Assembly: GCF_900324485.2 (NCBI RefSeq)
Contig: NC_046634.1
Location: forward strand, 3,241,501 to 3,305,500
Source: Mastacembelus armatus
Taxonomy: Eukaryota > Chordata > Actinopteri > Synbranchiformes > Mastacembelidae
Length of the DNA: 64,000 nt
Reading direction: 5' to 3'
A program made the translations under genes and the position numbers. Below the pieces are notes generated by a model. That model did not search any database. It was not told where the DNA came from and saw only the letters and a program-made list of their open reading frames with translations. This document shows, in pieces, positions 1 through 20,074 of this stretch (position 1 is its first letter; every line of letters starts with the position of its first letter).

Positions 1-1559
1 GTCGAGTCCTTTCCCTGTAGAGACTCTATTGGCCAAACTCTTTCTGGTGTGTTCATGTGAACAACGGGGCTGTGGAGGTCAACGCCGCCGTCTGCTGGAC
101 AAAACCTTGATATTGCAATTGTGGACATAAACCACAGACGGCGAAAAAAGTCGCAGTCTTCAGACTGCAGCCATTATATTCGTTGCAGCTTTTATGGTCT
201 TTATTATTTAAGCCATTGACTTGATATGTGTAGACTCTTTGAATCAACTATTGCGACATCTGCTGGTCGACTTCTAAGATTACATGTCAATGCGAGACAG
301 ACACCACGATACTGTTTGGCTGTAAAATCAAAAACCTCTGCTTGGATCAATTTGGACACTGTGAAAAGCTATAAATGATCACACATTTTTTTTTTTCTTT
401 GCTTAGTAATTCCAGTTGTCATTATAATTTTTTAAAAAAATTTAAAAAATGCACAGAGAGACAGCTAGTGGGACTTAAACACCAATGTATGTTTCTATAA
501 ATCTGATACCACAACAGACACCCAACCACAATACAACCTGAGCTTATATTTGTTTACCTTTTCCTGAAAAATTGCTGGATTTCTGCTGCATTAAAGATAA
601 TGTATACCGATCAAAAGTGTTTATTGTGAATAATGTAACACACTCATCTACATTACTAATTATGGATAGACATGGAAAACATGGCTGTGTTTATATTGAA
701 ACATGAAAACAAAACATTACATTGTGAAATCTCATGCACATGAACATTTTGGAGCTATATGACAATACTTCTATATCTCAGTATCATTAGAAACAGGCAT
801 CACAGTCACTTTGGCTTGTTAAGTTAAACATCAAGCTTATATGTATCTGTTACAGTCTACGGTAGTTAGGCTCAATATCAGTTTTATAAAAGAAGTGTGT
901 ATTGTGTCCCGCAAAAATAAAAACCATTTACAACAGATGATGCACATGAAAAGATGCATCAGCTATAACAAAATTCAAAACTACCTGAAGTTCAGTGTAA
1001 AATCAAATCATGTTATCAACTGCACTAACACTAACATTTATTCATTAACTATGAAGTTCTGTATAAACGCTATTAATATATTATCCCATACATTCAGAGA
1101 TTATAATGGCACAATAGATGTTTCACCCATCACCACATCCTTAGAGTATCAGTTCATTTGCATGTAATATAATATGCCTACTACTTAACTACTATGTTAA
1201 TGTTTACAATGTTCCAATGAAACCCTCACACTCACAGTTTGAAGCCCTTATGTGTAAAATTGTTGGTGTGGACAGCCTTTTAATTCTCATTTATTCTAAT
1301 TAATCAGAAGCAATGTACTATATTGCATATGATGATTGGAACTTATACAATATGTGTGTATATGCGTATACCCGATACATCAAAAGCATGGTCCCTGTGT
1401 TACAGCAAGCATTATAAGCGTTGGGTACTTCCCTGTTGTGACCACTCAGTCTAATATTATTAGCCTCTGTTTGCCTTCTTGTGAGCCGCTGGTCCAAAAC
1501 GAGCCGCTGAGTGGTTCGATAAATGCCCTGGCCTCGTGGAGTGAAACAGACAGCAGCAC
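1..1559. other. gca 3' flank / 3' UTR region, no other gene seen
   Basis: No exon with family resemblance or paired splice sites is visible here; the open frames present are short and AT-rich. The part next to 1560 should be the gca 3' untranslated region on the minus strand. A minus-strand AATAAA (plus-strand tttatt at 1290-1295) lies about 265 bases past the gca stop and is a reasonable polyadenylation signal. Confidence 0.5.
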
Positions 1560-4500
1560 TCAGATGGCCATTGTGCACAGGATAAACTGTTAACGTCGAT
1601 AAGAGGGGGGAGATAGAGAATGTAAACCACAAAGTCAAACGATAATTTCATATATGCTGAGACTCATCTACAGTAAGTGTGATTTTCCAGGATGCAGATC
1701 ACAAGAGCTCATTCTCTGTATCAGGACTTCAGTCATCAAAAAAGCACCTAGAGTTTGTTTTGACACAAAAACACCAAATATGTAGATTTTATTCATCAAT
1801 GCATTCCTCAAATAACGTACTGTATAAATGTCCATATTCCCTATCTTCACAGGGGCACAACTGCAGTAAAGTCACGTGTCACATAAAGATATTAATGTGA
1901 AGATAACACAACATCAATTTCTTCTTTCAAACTGATCTGAACACTCCAGGCATTGTTCAAGGACCACTCAATCCTAAACTGACTAGATCAGTCATGTAAA
2001 CAGTCAATGCTAAACTGACTAGATCAAGGCAACTGCAGTATTTGGTGCCCCAAGCAGCTATAAGACCTCAGTGTATGATGGGAAAGCCTGGTTTTAGCAA
2101 CTGACTGGTGCAGAACTTAACATGATAGAAACAGAAATAAATCCACACATGGCCTATTTGGACACGAGAAGTGATCTTTGTTTGGAAAAGATCGGTGACC
2201 ATTGGATTAGGCTGATAAATCCCAAAGTACTTACGTCGTCATACTGGAATGAGACAGTTCCCTGATGCATGGTATCTCTCCGCCTGAAGCTGTCTGTAAG
2301 AGGAAAACTTGACAGTCACAACACTAAATGCTTACAATAAAAAAAAACTAGTGTTTGCAACAAATCCTTATGGCACAGATTTGTGCACGAAGTAACAGCA
2401 CTTAAAAGCTAATAACAAGAAAAGCAGGAGGAGTGAAACAACATTTAATATGAGGGCCAGTCCATGTTCAGTGGATGCATCAGCACCCTGAACACAGCAG
2501 GTCATGTGTTACACAGATCTTGGGTTTGTGTAGTACCTGTGAGAGCTCGCAGTTTGATACAGCAGGCCACATAGTCATCAAAGAAGATTCGTCCGCCTTT
2601 GTTGTAGCGTTTGATGATTGTATTAAGAGTCTGGGGACTGATGCGGTAGCCTGGCAGAGTGGAAAAAAGTGTCAGACTTTAATGATATGGCAGAGACCAG
2701 TGCTTCAAGTCAAATTAAAAGCACATCTGAACATGACTTTAATGCCTGAAAATAAATGATCCACTACATATACATCATGTTAAACTGTTCAAATTCTCAC
2801 CCATGGCACTGATTGCTTGATTCATTTCATGAGGTTCGACGGACCCACTCCTGTCCTGGTCGAACATCATGAAGTTCTGCTTCCAGCCATTCAGAGCTGC
2901 AAACAGCTCCTTGAACTCATTGAAACCCATCTTGCCGGTAAAGTCCCTCTGGTGACAGTCCAGTTAAGCTTTAATAACTGCTGGCACATTAATGACGACT
3001 GCAAGATGCGCATGTGACAATGTAAGCTGCTCATTAAATCTAGTTCTAAATTGAACTGAACTGTTGTGACACAAAGGATACATCTAGCATTCCAATCATG
3101 ATCCTGCAGGTATCCAGGTTGAACGCTGCAAAGACAAATCAAAATGCCAAAACACTTTAGAACAGAAGTGTGATCAGTCCATGTATTTTCATTCTAAAGA
3201 CCACAACAAAACTCAACAATGGTGGTCACAGTGACCACAGGTAACTGTAACTTCGTGGAGGGAAGTAAACATTCAACCACTGTTGATACACTCTACAAAC
3301 GTTCTCTCAGTTCCTCAATAAAGGTTTCTCTCTGCAAGTTACTAAACGAAACTCCCATGTGGAACTTCTAACACAATTTAGGAAGGTTCCTAATGAAACA
3401 ACAGGTGCTTTTGTGAAAACTTCTGTATTTATACGTCAAATACATGATGACAACTGAATAAAGCCCAGTTACATAACTGACAGGAGACTTATTTTTCAAG
3501 ATAATAATGAGAAATGGAGATTAGTGAACGTACGAGCATAGGTGCCAGTGACACCAGACTGGGTCAGACACTTCTGGAGTTCCTCTGCATCAACCTCTCC
3601 ATCCTGTGCAAAACAGGAATTTCAGTCAGGTGAGACTTTCAAAGGAGTGAAAATCTTGCTGGTAAAGTGAAGATACTGAAATCATGTATGCCCTATATGA
3701 AATGGAACTGAGAAACAAAAAATATGAGTTTAAAGCGGCTGTAACATGAAGTGATTTCAGGTAGTTGTTTATAACATGACAAAACACTCCCATACTTGGA
3801 TATGGCTGGAAAACATATATACAAAACATCTAATTTGGCAATAGGCCCTAGGCCTCCTACAACTCCTGATTTGGGTATTATCCACACCCTGATGGAACAT
3901 TTAACTGAAGCTGAACAGAATCAAGGTAACACTAGTCCAAACATTTCTCAACCCTGAAATTAGATTCACAATGTCTTTCTTTTCCTTGTCCAACATCTGC
4001 TCAGTCACAAATATTAAATTAAAATAATTAAAATAAAAATCATGCTACAGTTTATCCACACTGACCTGGCCTGCTATGGCTGTAAAGTAGCCCCACATTG
4101 GATCATTGGCAGCAGGGGGTGGGGCACCATATGTGCCCGCATAGCCGCCTCCATAAGGGGAATATCCTCCTTGGGGTGGTGCACCTCCCATTGGCCCACC
4201 CATGTTCCCAGGCATGGGGCCTCCCATGGGGCCCCCTGGCATTCCCTGGGGTTGCATTCCCTGACCTGGCATACCTGGCATACCTGGCATTGGACCCCCA
4301 TACTGAGGAAAAAAAAGAAAAAAGGCAGGTGGTTAGTGCTAAGGTTTTGTTTCGTAAGTGTGTCAAAATAACTGTCAAAAAGAATTATGTAAGTTTCGTC
4401 TTGTACCGTAAATAAACCTGAGTCTTACAGCTTGGTTGCAGGAGACAAGAAACAGCAGCTACACACTTTCCACACTTTGGAAATGTATGGTGAAGAGGTT

Positions 4501-6120
4501 GTGCAAGATACAAGATCTTTCCCAATTATAGGTAAAACTTTTGATTTAAACTAATGCAGTCTAATACAACAGTACAGAAATAAATCCACCTTCATGAAGT
4601 TGATAATGCTTTTGTTGAAACTGTGTCAGAACATTTCATTCAACTGTTGGATCATTTTGGAGTAATACATATAATGAACAAAACATTGATGTGTTGAATA
4701 CATAGTTCATCAATGTATGACATCTAAATTAAACTGTACAGGCACTGGTTGTAATAATTGATGAGTAATCTGAATTATGAACAGGAGTGTAGCCCGACCT
4801 TGTGACCTGTGGGGGCTTGGTATTGGCCAATTCACATCCTTCAAGTGCTTAATTTACAACATAGTAAAGTCACCTTCACCTTGCTATAAATTATCCATCT
4901 ATCCATTTTCTATACCCACTTATTCCTTAACCAGGGTCACAGGGATCTGCTGGAGCCTATCCCAGCTCTCTTTGGGTGAAAAGCAGGGGTACACCCTGGA
5001 CAGGGCACCAGTCCATCACAGGGCCACATAGAGACAAACAACCTCACACACTCACACTCACTCCTATGGGCAATTTAGAGTCACCAATCAAACTGACATA
5101 CATGTTTTTGGACTGTAGGAGGAAACCGGAGTACCTGGAGTAGCTATAAATGATGTTTAACATTTTAGTTTTCTTAGACAAAGGTTGAGTCTGGCTTTAA
5201 ATATTTTTTTTATTATTGTAAATGCATTGAACTAAACTTATTCTGCAAAAGTTTATTAAGAAGGCTTTAATAAGTATAGCTTTACTACACTGAACTTTCA
5301 GATATACACAGCTGTTTTTCATTAGTAGTCCTGTATGCAGTGGTGGTTGAAGTACTAAGATCCCTTATTTATGCAAAATTAAAAATACTACAGTGTAATA
5401 ATACTGTCATAGTCTGCAGTCTGCATTTTATACAAATACAGAAATATCAGCATCAAAGTGGCAAAGGCAAAAGTAAAAGTAGCTATTGTACAGAATGGCA
5501 CATTTAAAGTATTTCATATTATTGGATTATAGTTACTCATGCATTATTGTGTTCATCACTGTATTGTTGCAGCTGGTAAAGGTGGAGCTGGTGTTACATG
5601 GTGGTAATTGGAGTTATTTCACATACTGCTGGCAAGCTTGTGAATGTCCCACTGGGGATCAATAAACTTCAATGATCATCCTGTGTTACGAATATTAAGG
5701 ATTAGAAAAAGTAACCAGTAACTAAACAGCAAATATTTAATATCTGTCTCTGACTCACATTATATGTCATATCAAGTGTTATACAGCGAAAAAAAAACGG
5801 AAATACTTATGTACGGATACCTGAAAAAATGTACTTCAGTACAGTACTTGAATACATGTTACGTTACTTCGTTACATTTTTCTAACGTAACATTACATTG
5901 AGGCTTATACGACGTCATGTATAGTTATGAATAGTTAGTTAATACATGAGGTTGTATATATTGCATGTTATTATATAAGGCAGTACAAGTCTCTACACAG
6001 CTGGTGCGTAATTAATGTACATTCACTGAAACATGGCTAGCTTCTCAACTAGCTAACGTAGCTCATCACAACTACGGCTCAACATAATCTACTCACCCCG
6101 CCATATCCCGGATAAGCCAT
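1560..6120 (-). CDS. gca: grancalcin, penta-EF-hand calcium-binding protein
   Basis: Complete gene of eight coding exons (minus-strand order): 6097-6120, 4066-4302, 3534-3603, 3082-3125, 2801-2948, 2537-2650, 2235-2293, 1560-1586. Together they encode 240 residues with consistent phases and GT-AG introns. The start MAYPGYGG is the classic start of sorcin and grancalcin. Exon 2 is a Gly/Pro/Met-rich N-terminal tail with MPG and GGPM runs. The rest is a five-EF-hand domain: DGEVDAEELQ (EF1), DRDFTGKMGFNEF (EF2), DQDRSGSVEPHEM (EF3), then two degenerate hands. I chose grancalcin over sorcin because of the ending CTMAI, the stretch GRIFFDDYVACC, and the position beside the FAP/GCG block, as in human. 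The family binds membranes in a Ca2+-dependent way; grancalcin is a leukocyte cytosolic and granule protein in mammals. It is longer than the human 217 residues because of the tail. Confidence 0.9.
4890..5145. repeat. dispersed teleost interspersed repeat in gca intron 1
   Basis: The stretch contains wording I recognise from many fish genomic sequences: a run ending ctggagcctatcccagc, then tacaccctggacagg, then gggcaatttagagtcacc, then ttggactgtaggaggaaacc. It lies wholly inside gca intron 1 and has no coding meaning. I cannot assign the class with certainty. A repeat-library search would settle the family and the true ends. Confidence 0.55.
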
Positions 6121-6325
6121 ATCGAAGCGAAATCTCACAAGTTTAATATCTTTAAAGTGTTGTAACACTGAATACGAGCGACTGTACAAGACTAACTTCC
6201 GAGAAGTCTGAGCAGCTTCGTCACATCCGAGCTGACGAAAGCGGCCGAACCAAGTTGACTGACAGCGAGAAGTTCCGCCCACAAGGCCACGTGGTGCGTT
6301 TACGTTCACCTCGTAATTCATACAC

Positions 6326-6328
<3 letters not shown>

Positions 6329-6360
<32 letters not shown>
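6329..6360. repeat. (TA)n microsatellite
   Basis: About 16 uninterrupted TA dinucleotides run directly into the left arm of the hairpin that follows. Open frames reading YIYIYI through it are artefacts of the repeat. Confidence 0.95.
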
Positions 6361-6363
<3 letters not shown>

Positions 6364-6455
6364 TCCACCGTCTCTCGCTGTCATCTGGAACTGGCTACCC
6401 TTTCCCCCGTGTACACACGGGCCAGTTCCAGATGACAGCGAGAGACGGTGGAGAA
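6361..6455. repeat. perfect 35-bp inverted repeat (hairpin) with 25-bp loop
   Basis: Bases 6361-6395 are the exact reverse complement of 6421-6455. Inside the loop a second inverted pair, cccgtgt (6406-6412) and acacggg (6415-6421), extends the fold. The arms abut the TA repeat on the left, about 240 bases upstream of the gca start codon. Perfect identity over 35 bases suggests a recent event or conversion between the arms. Confidence 0.95.
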
Positions 6456-6512
6456 CCTGGAGAGAGGGCCAGTTCACAAACAACCACGGGGCGAAAATAC
6501 ATCCCCATAGCG

Positions 6513-6635
6513 CGGTGAAGACAGCTGGACAGTTTGAAGTTCGATGTTCGACAGATCCACCCTCTCCGGATCCATTTTAGGGACCGTAACTCAATAATTG
6601 ACAGAGAAGAAAAAGAAAACATAAAAACTAACCAC
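6513..6635 (+). mobile_element. SINE 3' portion (copy 1, plus orientation)
   Basis: The segment gaagacagctggacag...ttcgacagatccaccctctcc...ttttagggac matches, in reverse complement, the body of the element at 6960-7192. It ends in an A-rich tail (aagaaaaagaaaacataaaa). The tRNA-like head is not recognisable here, so this looks like a 5'-truncated copy. Confidence 0.6.
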
Positions 6636-6959
6636 AAAAGGCCACAATTTCAGTGTGTTACACATTTCAATATTTTATATAACTTTTTTGCCAAATAGCT
6701 TCCAGGTCATGTGACCTGACAACTCTAAATCATGCAGAATTTATAGGCCTCATCTGTCCGCACAAGACACCTTTTACAATTCAAATATATCGCTACATGC
6801 ATTTTTAAATGAATTCTTATATGTAATATTGAAAATTTTCGCTTCCAGGTCTAATCAGAAATAATGTCAATTATTAAATTATTCATACATTCATTCATTA
6901 AAAAATGAATGACCACCGACCTTTTCATATAATTTTTCTTATAAAATGAATATATTGTT

Positions 6960-7192
6960 TGTTTTTTTCTGTTTTTTGGTCAATTTTTTATCTTTTATTT
7001 CCCTTTTATGTCCATTATGTCCTTATGTCCTTCTATGTCCCTAAAACTGCTCGGGAGAGGGTGAATCTGTCGAATATCGAAATTCAAACTGTCTTCATCG
7101 CAGTCAATCCCGTGTGTGGCCCCGCACAGGAGGGGTTCAAACCAAGCACCGTATAACTACGAGGCGGTTGCGCTAACCACAGCCACGCCATG
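6960..7192 (-). mobile_element. tRNA-derived SINE with A and B boxes (copy 2)
   Basis: Read on the minus strand, the element starts with a tRNA-like head. An A-box-like motif TGGCTGTGGTTAGC lies at 7185-7172 and a good B box GGTTTGAACCC at 7143-7133. After it comes the body shared with 6513-6635 in opposite orientation, then an A-rich tail near 6960. The spacing between the boxes (about 30 bases) suits a Pol III type-2 promoter. I do not recognise the family name. Confidence 0.6.
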
Positions 7193-9261
7193 CTATTAGT
7201 TATGAAACAATAACATTTGTATCTCCAAACCTGTTGTCAAACCTATGCGCACTAGTCGCTGACTGTCATATTTTGGTTGGTAAAGGATGATATTTCATAT
7301 TTTGATATTTCATATTTTGAATCCCCACTATTCTACTCATACAACTAATACACTAAAATGTCTCCAATGTTTTTTATTTGTAAGTAATGCAAATTATGTC
7401 ATGGCTTTATTTTTACAAAGCTATAACTAATTAAAATGTTTCTTTTTTTTTTTCATGTTTAAGAAAAAACTTCTACATGGATTTCGTTCACCACTAGATG
7501 GCGCTTGTGAGACTTTTGAGACTGAAGCAATATTAACACAATCAGCTAGATTTCTCTAATTACAGCAAGGCAACGAGAGTTTATTTGCTTACAGCTGCTG
7601 AACAGAAGCAGAGGCAGCTCAAAGTGCTTTACATAGAATACAGGCATGCCTTCAGCATACAATAACATTGGAAGGAAACATAAAATCAATGATATGCAGA
7701 ATAAAATTATAGAATAAAATAAACGTATTGTAAAAGGTATATTTTCATCTGCATGTGATGCTAAATGTGAAAATAGCAAAGGATGAATGATGAATTTAGC
7801 TGTGAGAGAAATGGATTTATAGTTACAAACTGAGAATCCACAGCCCTGAAAATTGGAATGGGGGCCACACCGGCAATGTATTTCACCCTTCAGTCAAACT
7901 AAAAGGAACTGCACTGTGAACTGAACAGAAGAAGCCATTTACTGGGTGATGTGAGAAGCGAGCAACGGAAAGTGTGGTTAAAGGTGCAGAGGATGCCACA
8001 GCTTCCTGCCAATCTCCACAATGTCTCATGACTGTAACTTAACCAATCATCCATGATGGGAGAAGGCAACTGTCTGACCACAGTGACATGCCAACACTCA
8101 CTCACTGAAAAAAACCCAAACAGCTATAGCAATAACTGTTGTAGGATTTGTTGTCTTAAACAATAAATTCCAAATACTGTTCACCCACAAGCCAAAAATG
8201 CCATTATAATACTGACACAGTACATTTACTTGGATCAAAGTCCAGTATCTGTCTATTCCTATGAATAAACATATGAATAAATAAAAGACACCTCCCATTG
8301 GAGAAAGCTTAGCAGAACTGGTTATTGCCAAGAGGAAACACCCAATATCCCTTACAGGATATAAACAGTCTGCACAATCAACCTCACTTTTATAACAAAT
8401 AATAGGATTTTGCTCATTTTCCAAAACCAGTGACAAATAATAGTATGTCAATGACAGAGTTTATGGTCTACACAGTTTTTTTGGGCACAAACCACACGTG
8501 TCCAGAGTGTGTCCTGGTGTGTCCATAAATTTTTTAGCATCATCTGGAATTTTTTTATATTGTGTTCTATACAACTTGCACTACTTGTCTCAAGTTGTAC
8601 CTTGTTCACCTGTGTGTAATGCATAAATCACTGGGTTTTTTTTTTCATTCATTCTCTCTGTCTTCTTTCTCCATATCCCAACACCAGCGTCATACCTGCC
8701 CAATAAGACTAAATGCGATCAAAGTGACACCTATAAATGTTCTTCGTCACATTTAGTGTCTGGTAAAACACGGCATCAACAAAGTAACACTCTTCAAACA
8801 AGTCGTGGTGCATTAGGGAAGACATCTACTGTCTATTTGTTTGCTGAGGATGTCCGGTGTAAGAGGAACAAGTGCACAATATGATGTCTATTCCTCATTA
8901 AAGCACAGCTTTATATTTGTTAAGCTTTTAACAGGCTTTTAGAATGACTGCTCAGCACTTACAGTATGTACAAAGAGGAAAACATCCAATCTGTTGCAAA
9001 ATGGACTAAAAAAGACTTTTATTTCATGGTCCCCCTGCTCTGAAATGTGCTTGCTGATGTCATTTTGTTCTATCATAAGTATTATGTCACTATTCATTTT
9101 TAAAACTTTTCACAGAAATTCTCCACCTTTGTGTTCTCACACTGCTTTCAAGACAACAGATCTATGAATTTGGATTATTAAAGTGGATTATTAGTGTCAA
9201 CTGTTTGGAAATGTAATGTCCATTTGTCTGATGATCTTAAAGAGAAAGAAATTTTGAGGGG

Positions 9262-10102
9262 GGGGTTAGGTCCTGTAGTCACTTAAATATGTTTGTTATA
9301 TTGTCATGATGAAATACCTTACACGCCGTATTCGGGATACTTGCGCCGCTGAAAACAACCAGTTTTTGGTGTCGATTTGCATAAAATACTGTGGCCACGC
9401 CCTTTCAAGGATGTGCCTGCTATTGTAGGTGAACTCCCCTTCTGACGACATTCTTGTTTCCATGGCAGCGGTGGGAGTCTGAAGACAACATACAGCAACT
9501 AGCGTTATGTCTCTTTACATCTTTACTCAGTCTTCTAATAATTTTAAATAAACAGACCAACCAACAAACGCACTAAAAACTGTTATCTAAACGTTTCCCT
9601 TTTTTCAAAGTAGCAAGAAAACAGAAAACATGTCCTATTTCAGGGTAAAAACGAGGCCATGAGCAGACAGAGCACGTTAGCCAGGCAGCATTAGCGCTAG
9701 CTAACTTATGCAGCTAACGTGGCTAACGTCAACACTTCATTGCTATAAATAAAAAAACGCAGTTAAAATATAGAAACTCACCACTGAAAGATTGTAGGAC
9801 TGTTCTGAAATGAAGCGGTTTTTGTTCTATAAACCAGGGTCCAAAAATGGCGGACAGCCCAGTTATGCCGAACTTTTCTGTCGGCGGAGTTTGGGCAGAG
9901 CCAGAGGCGGGACTTGCCTCTTGCGTACGTCTACAAGACAGTGAAGTGGAAAACGTATCGTCTCACGTCTTCTCTTCAAAAAACAGGAAAAGGGAAGGAA
10001 AGAAGCGTCTCTACCTCGCTTGGTGTGTCTCTACAGACACCAGACAGACATATAAATGTGCCAAATGGCCCAAAAGTTAGTTTTGCATAATAGGGGACCT
10101 TT
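9262..10102. mobile_element. non-autonomous DNA transposon (MITE-like), ~840 bp
   Basis: The right end reads gcataataggggacctttaa. The left end begins with a related motif (ttaggtcctgtagt), so the ends are imperfect inverted repeats, possibly with a TTAA-type target. Internal phrases such as tctgtcggcggag, agagacgtacata-like text and aaatgtgccaaatggccc are familiar from a repeat common across teleost genomes. No transposase is encoded. A 77-codon open frame at 9847-10080 belongs to the repeat and is not a gene. The exact ends are approximate. Confidence 0.55.
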
Positions 10103-10988
10103 AACGTTGCTTTCATCAAATGCTCTTCATTCTGTCAAGAATAAACTCGGGTTGAAATAAGCTTTTAAATTGTTGTCATTGCTCTTCATGTTTCTCAGCA
10201 AAAAAAAAAAAAAGATGAATGTAGTCTGAAAATATTTAAACTCACCTGTTATTAATTTTTTCAGTGTTGCCAAAATATTACCAGGCTATCAGCATACATT
10301 AAATGATTAACAACTCTACTTTCCACCAAGCATCCCGTACAGCAGCCATTCAACTCCAACAAGTGACCCTTGTAAAGGTTAAAGAGCAATGGAGATAACA
10401 ACCCCCCACCCCCAGTGGATCATTATTTCTAAAGGAGTGATTGCTGCGTGGAGACGTCTAACTTGCTTTCTTGATTCCAATAAAAGGAAGGTTTTGTCAT
10501 GTACGAACAGCTGAATTCGTATCATGACTCACCTCCCATGTCTTCATACTTCACACTTACTGTATATCAGGCTGCTCACTGTGCTGTCAAAGCACCACTA
10601 TTTCGTGCTAAAAATCAATAAACAGCACAGCACTAATGTAACACGGGAAAAACTTCCTTCCAGCTGCAGGTAGTTGGACCTTTTCATATGGACTGTTATG
10701 AAAGTAGAGTAATCTGCGACTGGACGTGCATATGAATGAATAACTGAGTTTTGAACAGTGCATGGTTTGGGGAAGAGCCTGCCAAGCAGCTGCACACTTC
10801 CTCAAAACGCTGGGACACCATCAAACCTGACGAACTTTACTCCGCTGGACATTTATTATCCCACCTTTGAAACTTCAACTCAGATAATATTTTACAGAAA
10901 AGCCAGCACCACTTCATTCTCTCCGTACAGCCGACTGGATCGATGGAGTTGTGATTTGGACACATTTTGGTTATACCACAACGGGTTC

Positions 10989-18675
<7,687 letters not shown>

Positions 18676-20074
18676 AGGTCCACAGACTCACCACCATCAT
18701 CTTTTGTCATTGTCTCTAAAATTAAAAATTATTTTTCAAAGACTAATTTAAAGTATTAGTGCTCCAAATGCAAATGACCTGAGAGAGAACAATGATTATA
18801 ATGTGAAGGTTGAAAAGTGAAACTGCACTTGTACAACATCTACATCTAAGGGTTTTTACAGTATTGTATTAAGTTATGCACAGAAATATAATACACCACT
18901 GTGATTTTATAAAGTTTTAAGAAATGTATGACATTGTTGATTGTTTGACATAATAGTTGTTTTCTAAGACAATGAAGAGTTAAAGAAGGAAAACTTCACC
19001 TTGTTTTAGGTGGATATGCAGCCACATTTCACTAATGCAGAAATGAGAAGGAATGTTGTATTTTCTAAAAGCATAGAAAACATTTGATGTAAATAAAATT
19101 GGGCCTGAATCGGCTCCTATAGTCTGATACTTTATTTTTGCTTGATGGGAATTTCTGAATATAACTCAGAGAAGTACTTTGCACTTCCTGCATTGACACC
19201 ATGCTGATACATCTTTCATTTTTACCAACTGATAATAAAATGTGAGATGCATATGACAGTCATGGATGGTAAATGGACCTTTTTTTTACACTCACGTGCA
19301 CTCTTTCAATATTTGCCATTGACCCACTCACACACTCATATAGCAACGGTTCCAATGTACAACCACCTCTACTTCCTGAGCCGCAGCCACCCCATACAGC
19401 AGTACCTGTACATGAACATTTATTTATACAGCATAAATCGTGCACCTCTACCTTGCGAAACAGAGATAAGTGCTATTGATGCAATAAAAACTGGGAATTT
19501 TCCCCATCTTTTAAAGTTGATCGGGAAGAATCCACAGACTGACCTCCCAAATATGTCAGCACATGTATCTCTTCCCATCATGATGACACAGTAGCACATT
19601 AGAGCATCTCCCCTACTTTCTGTTTAACAGGATGAGCTGTGTTTGTTTGATCTTAACACCTAAGTAGCAGCTGGCATCATGCATGAATGCCATCTTTCCT
19701 TTCTGAACGAACGCTCTGGTTGTTCATGCAGCCAATGAGACAGTGTCCATGTCTAATGGGTTGAGAGTAACAGGTGAATCTGGTAGAGTGGTAAAAATTG
19801 GCCCACCTGAGCAGACTCCTCCTCCACATCTTATCCTATATAAGACAAACTAGCAAAACAGGACAGTTAGATAGAGACACCAGCAACAAGCAGAGGAACT
19901 ATCAGCACCATTCTTTGCAAAGAAAGACGAAATGGTGAGTTATATTTTGCTGCAAAGCTAAAGTCACTTGTTTTTTTTTTACTTTTCTAATCTAATGAGG
20001 ATTTTTTTATAAACTCAATCTGTATGGTGACTCTCTATGGCTCTATGTGCTGTTCTATGGCAAAGGTTATAACC
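18676..20074. other. fap/dpp4 3' UTR and gcg 5' region
   Basis: The stretch begins with the peptidase 3' UTR; an AATAAA lies at 19092-19097. The right part is the gcg promoter and noncoding first exon (about 19865-19934, ending at a clean gtgagt donor). No conserved coding sequence is visible in between. Confidence 0.6.
19837..19844 (+). promoter_or_regulatory. TATA box of gcg
   Basis: The motif ctatataag lies about 25-30 bases upstream of the inferred start of the noncoding first gcg exon (ending 19934, donor gtgagt). Proglucagon genes of vertebrates have TATA-containing promoters, so position and sequence agree. Confidence 0.6.

Larger units (their letters stand above)
6121..10988. other. 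gap between divergent gca and fap/dpp4, repeat-rich
   Basis: The two flanking genes are transcribed away from each other. The first ~120 bases are the likely gca 5' UTR and promoter. Inside lie a TA microsatellite, a 95-bp hairpin, two copies of a tRNA-type SINE, and an ~840 bp MITE-like repeat, listed separately. The sequence just before 10989 is probably the 5' UTR of the peptidase gene. I see no exon of IFIH1, which lies in this position in human, and no other conserved coding sequence. Confidence 0.6.

Noticed and set aside
1560-6120. Sorcin (sri) instead of grancalcin
   Set aside because: The N-terminal start is shared, but the CTMAI ending and the location next to the fap/gcg block favour grancalcin.
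6079-6518. Frames of 134 and 87 codons reading YIYIYI
   Set aside because: They run through the TA repeat and the hairpin arms. Only the short MAYPGYGG part is coding, as gca exon 1.
9847-10080. 77-codon frame starting MADSPVMPNF
   Set aside because: It lies within a dispersed repeat, and the same text is familiar from noncoding copies in other fish.
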